From NCBI GenBank assembly GCA_964392615.1, contig CAYMRB010000588.1, forward strand, positions 1-5,068: a stretch of DNA of 5,068 nt, read 5' to 3'. Positions 1 through 5,068 of the stretch are shown one piece after another. A program made the position numbers and the translations under genes. The stretch is from CAYMRB01 sp964392615. Its GTDB lineage: Bacteria; Planctomycetota; UBA8108. Every line of letters starts with the position of its first letter. Position 1 is the first letter of the stretch. The notes below the pieces were generated by a model. It worked only from the letters and a program-made list of their open reading frames with translations, was not told the origin of the DNA and made no database searches.

Positions 1-132
1 TGCAAGCCACTTCTGCTGGCAGTTGTGCCGTTCGCTGCCCTCCTCGCCGGATGTCCGACCGAGGACGGCGAGCGCGAGAGCGCCGAGTCTCAGAAGGTAC
101 GCCATGTATCCCTTTTCACGAGCAATATACAT
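1..132 (-). CDS. Small protein with N-terminal signal-like hydrophobic segment, downstream of the RHS gene (3' partial)
   Basis: Forty-four codons are visible, from ATG at 132-130 to the left edge with no stop. The start lies 23 bases after the RHS stop on the same strand. It is preceded by GAGGGG at 145-140 with 7 bases of spacing, a strong ribosome-binding site. A second ATG at 105-103 has AAGGGA just upstream and would be the better start for a short signal peptide. From that second Met, the sequence MAYLLRLGALALAVLG resembles a signal peptide or membrane anchor; it is followed by a polar stretch (EEGSERHNCQQKW) with one cysteine. Third positions after the second ATG are about 77% G or C, as expected for this genome. 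Protein family not recognised. The position right after an RHS C-terminal tail is where partner or immunity genes are commonly found, but that role is inference. Competing reading: a plus-strand lipoprotein start over the same bases. Confidence 0.5.
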   Translation of the reverse strand, partial: MYIAREKGYMAYLLRLGALALAVLGRTSGEEGSERHNCQQKWLA

Positions 133-139
133 CTCTCGA

Positions 140-145
140 CCCCTC
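140..145 (-). promoter_or_regulatory. Shine-Dalgarno sequence for the small downstream ORF
   Basis: On the minus strand this reads GAGGGG, 7 bases before the ATG at 132-130 and 11 bases after the RHS stop codon. It supports translation of the small downstream frame from a shared transcript with the RHS gene. The whole gap between the two genes is only 23 bases, leaving no room for a separate terminator and promoter there. Confidence 0.5.
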
Positions 146-155
146 GGCTTTCCTG

Positions 156-3100
156 TCATCGGCTAAACGAATCGATGAAGATATCAGCAGATATATTCAA
201 CGCCTTGGCATCTATCATCAGCTTGAGGTTCAAGATCACCTGTGCGGCTGAGCTGTTGCCGACCTCCTTCAGGAACCGGCTGCCCACAGCCTCCCCGGCG
301 GCGTCGATGAACAGTTCGATTGATGCCTTGGCTGCCTCGCTCGGCGTGAGCGTCCCAGCAAGCATCTTCGGCACCACCTGCGCCCCGGTGACGACAGCCT
401 TCGCCGCGACGACGGGCAGGCCCGCGCCCAGAAGGGTCAGCCCGACCTGAGCGCCCTTTCCGGCGTATGAGACGTACCTGAATCCCGTCTCCAACTTCCC
501 GTATGCCTCGTACGCGGGCGACCCGTAGGTGACGTCTTTGACGAGATACGTGAACGGGTTGAGCGACGACCAGGAGAACTGGCCGGTCGGATCCACGTTC
601 CGCATCGGATTCGCATGCCCGTACGCATACAGATTCCAATCCCCGCCGCCGAACCCCAGTGGGTCCCGACTCAGAAAGCGCCCCGTCGCGCTGTCGTAGA
701 AGCGGGCCCGCATGAAGTACAGCCCGGACGGCTCAGCCATCACGCCGAGCTCGCCCACGAAGCGGAAGGGGTTCGGCTCGCTCTCCTCACTGGCCTCGAC
801 GGCTCCGAACTCGTCGTAGGCGTAGCGGTTCACGACGTCGCCACCGCTATCCGTCAGCGCGACCGTGCTGCCGCGCGCGTCGAAGTGATAGGAGTAACGC
901 TCGCCCGATGGGGCGATTTTCGCGAGCAGCCCGAGGCCGTGGACGTAGTAGGCCGTCGTCTCGTTCGCCCCGTCCGTCTCGACGAGCACGCGGCTCATCG
1001 GTCCCGCGAGATCGAGCACATGGCGCGTGGTCGTCCCCTCGCGGATCACCGCCACCCGGTTTCCCAGGCCGTCGTAGATGTGATCGTCGACGAGGTTGCC
1101 CGGACGGACGACTCGCCGGAGCAAGCCGTCGATACCGTAGCCGTAGCGCGTCGCCTCCGTACCCGACTGGCGCTGCGTGAGGTTTCCGCGCGCGTCGTGA
1201 GTGTACGCCGCGTTGACGCTTCCGGACTCCGAGACAAGCCGATTGTCCACGCCGACGGAGTACGCGATGTCGACCGGTTCTGGCAGGAACGGTCGGATTG
1301 CGGCGACTCCGCTCGAGGAGATCGGGTTGCCGACGCGGTCGAGGCCGAGCTCCTCGCTCGCGAACACCGCCTCTCCCGTTCCCGTGTGAGTCACGGCTCG
1401 CAAACGGGACGCTGCGTCATACGCGAACGACGTCCTCGAGCTGTTCGGATGGCGAACGGTGGTCGGTTGCCCCGAGCCGTCGTATTCGTACTGGACGACC
1501 GCGCCCGTCCAGTCCGTGACCGTCGCGAGTCGGTTGGCGAGGTCCCATGTGTAGTCGACCCGCCGCTCCCCGGGCTCTCCCGGGTACTCGATCGATACGA
1601 TGTTGCCCGCGCCGTCGCGAGCGTACCCCAGTTCGCGTCCCCAGGGCGTCCGGTAGCTCGACAGACGATCGGCCGCGTCGTACCAGAAGCGGCTCGTCCC
1701 GACGCTCGAGTCGATGACCGAAGTGACGTTGCCGCGCGCGTCGCGGACGAGCGTCACCGTGCGCTCGCCGATGTACTCGATTTCATTCAGCCAGCCGGCG
1801 TGCTCGTCGTAACGGTGTCGGATGACGCCGCCGTCCGGGTCCTCGCGGCGCTCCAGGCGTCCGGTGTCGTCGTACACGTACGTCGTCGCGTTCCCGGAGG
1901 CGTCGCGGACCGAGGTGAGCATGTCGCGGTCGTCGTATGCGTACTCGTAGCGGTCGCTCTGCGCGCCGCGTGCGTACTCGACGGAACGCAAGCGGTCGTT
2001 GCCGTCGTACTCGAGCTCCGTGCCGTGGCCGCTCGCATCGCGCACGTGCAACAGGTTGTCGTTCGCATCGTACGCGTACTCGGTACGGGCGCCCTCGGCG
2101 TCCGTCACGCCGACGAGCCTCCCGGCGCCGTCGTTCGCGTACGTCGTCGCGTGACCGAGGTCGTCGCGCACTCGACTGAGGTTACCGTTCGCGTCGTACT
2201 CCAGTTGCGTCGAGCGGCCTGCGCCGTCGGTGATCCGCGTCGGAAGTCCCTGATCGCCTGCCGCGCCGGTGTATTGGAGCGAGGTCGTCTCGCCCTCACC
2301 GTTCGTCGACTCCGTCAGACGCCGGCCTGCGCCGTCGTAACCGAACGTCGTCTCGCGAAGCGGGTCTTCACCGAGGCGCAACCGGGTCCGGCGAACGAGG
2401 TTGTTCGTCGCTGCGTCGTACTCGAACGTCGCCTCCGCGCCGCGGGGATCGACGATCCGGGTGACGAGCCCCCGATTCGGGAAGAGCGGGTCGCCCGGTA
2501 CGCGCCAGTACTCGTAGCTCGTCGTGTGCCCGTTCGGATCGGTGACCGCCGTCGGGAGCGTCGGGTGGTATGTGTCGCCATACTCGAACGTCGAGGGCGG
2601 TCGCGTGTCGTATAGCGCGTCGATCGACAGGAGGGTGCTCGTCGCGTGCGTGAACTCGAACACTCGCGATTGCGGATCGGCGACCCTCGTGACACCGCCG
2701 GCGTCGTACTCGATCGAGACCTCGCTCGCCTCCGCCCCTGTCTCGCGGATGCTCGTAACACGATCGCCGCACGCGAAGTCGATCGTGATCACGTTGCCTT
2801 CGGGTTTCGTGATCGACGCCAGCCGCCCTTCGCAGTCGTACGAGAACCGAGTCTCGCCGCCGTTGGCATCTCCGAAAGCGACGAGGCGGCCGTCCAGGTA
2901 AGCGAGCTCCAACGACCGCGACGCACCGCCGCCGGGCTCGAGGCTCGTGTCCGTCACCGACGAGAGGCGCCGCTCCGGGCTCGCGCCCGCATAGGCGAAG
3001 TCGAACGACCTCCCGGACGCGTCGACCACGGAACGGATCTCCGTCCCTCCGGGGGCCCAATCGATCTCGAGGACGTTTCCGAAGCGATCCTCGACAGCCA

Positions 3101-5068
3101 CCAGGACGGCGACGAGCGCGAGGCTCTCCCCGCCGGCCGCGTCGATCGCGACCTCCTCGAACGCGTGCGTCGTCAGGTCCCGCTCCCGCAGACGGTACGC
3201 GGTCCGCCCGCCGTCTTCGCTTCGCGTCAACGTCGCGAAGGTGCCGGGGAGGGCTCGATAACCCCCGGCCGCATCATCGCGCTCGAAGAGCCAGAGATCG
3301 CCGGTGCCTCGGCTGACGATGACGCTCCCGTCGATGCCTTCGACGACCTCCCCATCGAAGCTGTGACGCCACCCCGTGCCCAGGGCGCTGGTGCCGTGAA
3401 AACCCGAGCTGTAGTGCAGCGAGAAGCCCATCGCCGGACCGCGACCGTTCAGTGAGAGCCCCTGCTGGACGAACGTGCGGCGATAGAACCCCGTCGCGAG
3501 ATCCACGTCGTACATGCGTCCCTGAGGGCGCTGAAGGGACTCCGGGTCGACGGTGCCATCGGCGGAGACCCACGCGAGCGCCCCTTCGGACTCGAAGCCC
3601 CACTCGGATGTGGCCAGCACTCGGTCGTGCTCCGCCTGTCGCACGCAGAGAAGGCGATGATCGGGGTGTGGCGCCTGCGCCTGGCGAAGCGACCAGAGCG
3701 GCACCAGCCCCGGTGCCGCAGCCGAGTCGACGAACGCGACAACCCCCTCGTAGGTCCAGCCTCCCGCCGCAAGCAGGGCGTCGCATGTCGAGGAATCGCT
3801 CGTGAACCGGTGCACGCCGCTTGCGTCGTGCACCAGCCGCAAGAGCTCGACACAGCCGTCGTAGCGGATGCTCGAGACATAGGCCTCGACGCGCTCGAAC
3901 GTGTACTCGCCCGACGCGACGAGGCGATCGCGCTCGACCGGGTTCGACGTGTAGAAGTGATCCCGCGGCGGCGCGCCGTTCGTCGAACGGTAGAACCGGT
4001 AGAGCGGGACGTAGCCCGGTCGGGGGTGCGCAGAAGGGGGAACGAAGTCGAAGTGCGCGGCCGGATCCGTCCACGACGTCCAGCCGCCCGCCAGACGTGC
4101 TCGCACCTTCCAGTGCCAACGATTGCGGTAGAGGAAGTTTGCGGGGAGCTCGTCGAGCTCGATCTGGTCACCCGGAATTCCGGCGCGGCGAAACTCGGAG
4201 CTGCCGAACCCCGGGTTGTTGTCGACGATGATCTCGTACTCCTCGGCGTCCGGGACCGCCTCCCACCGGAACACGACCGTGTCGCTCGCGACCTCCTCCC
4301 CGATCGCCGGTGACAGCGTGGCGGGGCCGCCGCAAGAGGCGTCGTCGCCGATCGGATACCGCGACTGGATCCAATCGAAGCCGGTCTCGCGCGCCCAGTA
4401 CACGTCCTCGAATGTGAAGCCGCATGCGAGCAGCGTCGCCTCGTTCGGGAATGCCTGGGACTGCCCCGCGGAGATCAGGTAGACAGCCGAGGCTCCGGGG
4501 GCTTCGCTGCGATAGCAGAAGCCGTCGTCGTCGCGGAGGATGTCGCTTCCGGTCGCGAAGTCGAGGGCGCCGGTGGCGTACCACTCGACGTCGGCGTCGG
4601 TATACCCGAGGCTGCCGAACAGGTCGCCGAGCACGTGCCACTTCTTTCCGTAGCGGATCCAGAAAACCTCCGGGGTCTGCCACTCGCGCGCGAGCGTGCC
4701 GCTGTCCGGGGCGGGAGCTCCCGGTCGCCAGACCTTGAACTCGGATGAGGCCCGCGTGTTGTTGTCCTCGTCGGTTTCGGACCAGTAGTCGGGGCCGTCC
4801 ACTTGAGCGTGAATCCAAGCGGGCCCCTCCCATGTCGACGGGATGACGATCGACTTCGTGAGCGCCGCGCTCCCCGAGCCGAGGAGGCCGTTGTCGAAGT
4901 CGAACGCGCAGCTGTCGCCGCAGAGGAGCGTCGCGCCGGCGAGGCTGCCGGGATCCTGCGAGATCCACAGGTAGACCCGCACGAAGCCCTCGGGAAGCGT
5001 GCCCCCGGAGCGGGCCAGCGTGCAGATGATATCGACCGAACTGCCGCGCTGCGCGTTGTCGGACGTGG
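156..5068 (-). CDS. RHS/YD-repeat protein with CARDB-like, Fn3-like and DUF5648-like N-terminal modules (5' partial)
   Basis: Large modular RHS-repeat protein, very probably exported and surface-exposed or released. The frame is open from the window edge (first full codon 5064-5066) to TGA at 156-158, at least 1636 codons. A GTG at 4980-4982 is internal, since the 28 codons before it are open and belong to the same domain; the true start and any signal peptide are outside. Numbering from that GTG: CARDB-like to ~84; two related repeats 106-211; Fn3-like 219-316; three DUF5648-like repeats 326-474; DUF6531-like RHS entry 485-568 (GLSLNGRGPAMGFSLHYSS, GTGWRHSFDG); YD repeats ~690-1390 (e.g. LEYDANGNLSRVRD, YVYDDTGRLERRED); RHS core C-terminus 1404-1467 (LYFMRARFYDSATGRFLSRD, ending DPTG); unique tail 1468-1608. 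In known RHS proteins the YD repeats form a hollow beta-shell enclosing the C-terminal part. All ten cysteines from residue 1 on lie before residue 740. Inference: binding modules presenting an RHS-encased C-terminal effector or structural domain; the specific target is unknown. Confidence 0.97.
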   Translation of the reverse strand, partial: TSDNAQRGSSVDIICTLARSGGTLPEGFVRVYLWISQDPGSLAGATLLCGDSCAFDFDNGLLGSGSAALTKSIVIPSTWEGPAWIHAQVDGPDYWSETDEDNNTRASSEFKVWRPGAPAPDSGTLAREWQTPEVFWIRYGKKWHVLGDLFGSLGYTDADVEWYATGALDFATGSDILRDDDGFCYRSEAPGASAVYLISAGQSQAFPNEATLLACGFTFEDVYWARETGFDWIQSRYPIGDDASCGGPATLSPAIGEEVASDTVVFRWEAVPDAEEYEIIVDNNPGFGSSEFRRAGIPGDQIELDELPANFLYRNRWHWKVRARLAGGWTSWTDPAAHFDFVPPSAHPRPGYVPLYRFYRSTNGAPPRDHFYTSNPVERDRLVASGEYTFERVEAYVSSIRYDGCVELLRLVHDASGVHRFTSDSSTCDALLAAGGWTYEGVVAFVDSAAAPGLVPLWSLRQAQAPHPDHRLLCVRQAEHDRVLATSEWGFESEGALAWVSADGTVDPESLQRPQGRMYDVDLATGFYRRTFVQQGLSLNGRGPAMGFSLHYSSGFHGTSALGTGWRHSFDGEVVEGIDGSVIVSRGTGDLWLFERDDAAGGYRALPGTFATLTRSEDGGRTAYRLRERDLTTHAFEEVAIDAAGGESLALVAVLVAVEDRFGNVLEIDWAPGGTEIRSVVDASGRSFDFAYAGASPERRLSSVTDTSLEPGGGASRSLELAYLDGRLVAFGDANGGETRFSYDCEGRLASITKPEGNVITIDFACGDRVTSIRETGAEASEVSIEYDAGGVTRVADPQSRVFEFTHATSTLLSIDALYDTRPPSTFEYGDTYHPTLPTAVTDPNGHTTSYEYWRVPGDPLFPNRGLVTRIVDPRGAEATFEYDAATNNLVRRTRLRLGEDPLRETTFGYDGAGRRLTESTNGEGETTSLQYTGAAGDQGLPTRITDGAGRSTQLEYDANGNLSRVRDDLGHATTYANDGAGRLVGVTDAEGARTEYAYDANDNLLHVRDASGHGTELEYDGNDRLRSVEYARGAQSDRYEYAYDDRDMLTSVRDASGNATTYVYDDTGRLERREDPDGGVIRHRYDEHAGWLNEIEYIGERTVTLVRDARGNVTSVIDSSVGTSRFWYDAADRLSSYRTPWGRELGYARDGAGNIVSIEYPGEPGERRVDYTWDLANRLATVTDWTGAVVQYEYDGSGQPTTVRHPNSSRTSFAYDAASRLRAVTHTGTGEAVFASEELGLDRVGNPISSSGVAAIRPFLPEPVDIAYSVGVDNRLVSESGSVNAAYTHDARGNLTQRQSGTEATRYGYGIDGLLRRVVRPGNLVDDHIYDGLGNRVAVIREGTTTRHVLDLAGPMSRVLVETDGANETTAYYVHGLGLLAKIAPSGERYSYHFDARGSTVALTDSGGDVVNRYAYDEFGAVEASEESEPNPFRFVGELGVMAEPSGLYFMRARFYDSATGRFLSRDPLGFGGGDWNLYAYGHANPMRNVDPTGQFSWSSLNPFTYLVKDVTYGSPAYEAYGKLETGFRYVSYAGKGAQVGLTLLGAGLPVVAAKAVVTGAQVVPKMLAGTLTPSEAAKASIELFIDAAGEAVGSRFLKEVGNSSAAQVILNLKLMIDAKALNISADIFIDSFSR
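159..581 (-). other. Variable C-terminal tail of the RHS protein
   Basis: A 141-residue tail follows DPTG. Its first part is aromatic-rich (NPFTYLVKDVTYGSPAYEAYG). A long hydrophobic Gly/Ala/Val stretch follows at residues 1511-1537 (452-372) that could be a membrane-active helix. Then come amphipathic helical segments (TPSEAAKASIELFIDAAGEA) and a hydrophobic end. No HNH, AHH, ADP-ribosyltransferase, deaminase or protease motif is visible, and no histidine or cysteine occurs in it. It may be a membrane-active cargo, a structural plug or a pretoxin-like remnant; I cannot tell which. The last 28 codons are AT-rich. Confidence 0.7.
173..202. repeat. Imperfect inverted repeat at the 3' end of the RHS gene
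   Basis: Arms cgatgaagatatc and gatatattcaacg flank a 4-base centre (agca); 11 of 13 positions pair. It lies inside the coding sequence, 14 bases before the RHS stop codon, in the AT-rich patch. No T-run follows on the minus strand, so it does not look like an intrinsic terminator. It may be a weak mRNA hairpin or chance. Confidence 0.3.
582..773 (-). other. RHS core-associated C-terminal domain with DPxG motifs
   Basis: Residues 1404-1467 follow the conserved RHS core ending: 'NPFRFVGELGVMAEPSGLYF', 'RARFYDSATGRFLSRDPLGF', 'NLYAYGHANPM' and final 'NVDPTG'. The aspartates of DPLG (1440) and DPTG (1464), which in studied RHS proteins belong to the self-cleaving aspartic-protease-like site next to the cargo, are both present. 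This is the boundary between conserved shell and variable tail. Confidence 0.92.
813..2915 (-). repeat. YD (RHS) repeat array
   Basis: About twenty YD-type repeats, residues about 690-1390, with the form '(Y/F)xYDxxGRLxxVxDxxG'. Clear examples are LEYDANGNLSRVRD, YAYDANDNLLHVRD, LEYDGNDRLRSVE, YVYDDTGRLERRED, FAYDAASRLRAVTH, AYTHDARGNLTQRQ and HIYDGLGNRVAVI. The block 1806-2195 is strictly phased, with the YD aspartate at residues 930, 951, 972, 993, 1017, 1038 and 1059. In solved RHS/TcC structures such repeats coil into a hollow beta-shell. The corresponding DNA repeats are diverged and do not form a recent tandem duplication. Confidence 0.95.
3279..3533 (-). other. RHS N-terminal entry module (DUF6531-like)
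   Basis: Residues 485-568 carry the features that open the repeat shell of many RHS proteins: 'YDVDLATGFYRRTFV', 'GLSLNGRGPAMGFSLHYSS', 'ALGTGWRHSFDGEV' and 'VSRGTGDLWLFER'. This matches the DUF6531 pattern (gain of '...LPGRGLPLxFxRxYNS...GxGWxHSxD'). It marks the switch from the binding modules to the RHS shell. Confidence 0.8.
3561..4007 (-). repeat. Three DUF5648-like repeats
   Basis: Repeat 1 (4007-3864) has the classical signature: PLYRFYRS...DHFYTSNPVERDRLVASGEYTFE...AYV. Repeat 2 (3860-3726) keeps LLRLVHDASGVHRFTS...DALLAAGGWTYEGVVAFV. Repeat 3 (3704-3561) keeps VPLWSL...DHRLLCVRQAEHDRVLATSEWGFESEGALAWV. Repeat spacing is about 50 residues. Repeats 2 and 3 have lost the exact HFYT core. 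DUF5648 is a domain of secreted bacterial proteins often found next to peptidases or binding modules; its ligand is not established to my knowledge. Paired cysteines at residues 377 and 400 may be linked. Confidence 0.75.
4035..4328 (-). other. Fibronectin type III-like domain
   Basis: Residues about 219-316 show the Fn3/Ig-like signature common in secreted bacterial proteins: 'PATLSPAIGEEV' opening, 'VVFRWEAVPDAEEYEIIVD' as strands B-C, then 'NRWHWKVRARLAGGWTSWT' as the F-G strands with the conserved aromatic, and an 'AHFDF' closing strand. It lies between the paired repeats and the DUF5648-like repeats and probably acts as a spacer or binding module. Confidence 0.65.
4350..4667 (-). repeat. 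Two tandem ~45-residue 'VYxIxxGKKWH...LGYxxxDV' protein repeats
   Basis: Residues 106-148 (4667-4539) and 167-211 (4484-4350) align along their length: VFWIRYGKKWHV / VYLISAGQSQAF, then LFGSLGYTDADVEWY / TLLACGFTFEDVYWA, each ending in a hydrophobic residue before an acidic turn. The first copy keeps the 'GKKWH' motif known from similar repeats in many bacterial secreted proteins; the second is diverged. The linker reads 'SDILRDDDGFCYRSE', which also fits the pattern of this family. Function unknown; probably an extracellular binding or structural module. Confidence 0.6.
4731..5068 (-). other. CARDB-like beta-sandwich domain (N-terminally cut by the window)
   Basis: The visible part has the pattern of bacterial CARDB (cell-adhesion-related) domains: a strand with VDIICTLA, then FVRVYLWIS, a 'GLLGSG' turn, a strand like SIVIPST, then the closing signature 'VDGPDYWSETDEDNNT', which matches the family's typical 'VD...V.ESNE.NNT' ending. 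CARDB domains are usually found in secreted or surface proteins. A cysteine pair (CGDSC) at residues 21-25 could form a disulfide outside the cell. More CARDB copies may lie upstream. Confidence 0.65.

Noticed and set aside
66..85. Possible terminator hairpin (cggcg / cgccg)
   Set aside because: Only five pairs with a 10-base loop, no T-run on either strand, and it lies inside the small downstream frame.
173..202. attC or dif-like recombination site
   Set aside because: A GTTGAAT heptamer fits one half of an integron core site, but the partner core is missing, and the arms do not match the XerC/XerD consensus.
51..251. A 66-codon plus-strand frame whose second half looks protein-like
   Set aside because: No clear ribosome-binding site, Arg-rich beginning, and it overlaps both minus-strand frames; the natural-looking half comes from the AT-rich junction read antisense.
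615..2615. A 666-codon open frame on the plus strand antisense to the YD repeats
   Set aside because: Its predicted protein is Arg/Val/Ala-rich with no recognisable domain, and it mirrors the GC-rich codon pattern of the RHS gene, which has overwhelming domain evidence.
2368..3060. Other long minus-strand and plus-strand frames inside the RHS gene
   Set aside because: All are low-complexity Arg/Ala-rich shadows of the RHS reading frame, without domains or convincing ribosome-binding sites.
4980..4982. GTG as the start codon of the RHS gene
   Set aside because: The same frame is open for 28 more codons to the window edge and those codons continue the same CARDB-like domain, so the true start lies outside.

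Overview
The window is almost entirely one very large minus-strand gene that enters from the right edge (5' end outside the window) and stops at position 156. It encodes a modular RHS/YD-repeat protein of at least 1636 residues. Sampled 60-base lines inside the gene are about 62-70% G+C. High G+C, GC-rich third codon positions and an extracellular-looking domain set suggest a GC-rich Gram-negative bacterium, such as a myxobacterial/deltaproteobacterial-type lineage. That taxonomic guess is weak, because no marker gene is present.

Layout in the direction of transcription (right to left): a partial CARDB-like beta-sandwich (5068-4731); two copies of a ~45-residue 'VYxIxxGKKWH'-type repeat (4667-4350); a fibronectin-III-like domain (about 4328-4035); three DUF5648-like repeats with the 'DHFYTSNPVERD' signature (4007-3561); an RHS entry module resembling DUF6531 (3533-3279); a long YD-repeat shell (about 2915-813); the RHS core-associated C-terminal motif ending in DPTG (773-582); and a unique 141-residue C-terminal tail (581-159) with a hydrophobic stretch. 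The tail carries no toxin motif I recognise. The architecture reads as adhesion/binding modules presenting an RHS cocoon with a variable C-terminal cargo. There is no PAAR or VgrG-like part in view.

Immediately downstream, 23 bases after the RHS stop, a second minus-strand reading frame begins at 132 behind a good Shine-Dalgarno sequence and runs off the left edge. It starts with a charged segment followed by a hydrophobic signal-like segment, so it may be a small exported or membrane protein. Its position is where an RHS cargo's partner or immunity gene would lie. A competing plus-strand reading of the same bases contains a lipobox-like LAGC. I consider it less likely because it would have to read 295 bases antisense into the RHS gene. 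The junction (about 100-240) is markedly AT-richer than the rest. No RNA genes, CRISPR arrays, insertion sequences, convincing promoters or terminators were seen. The other long open frames, including a 2-kb one on the plus strand, are shadows of the RHS gene.
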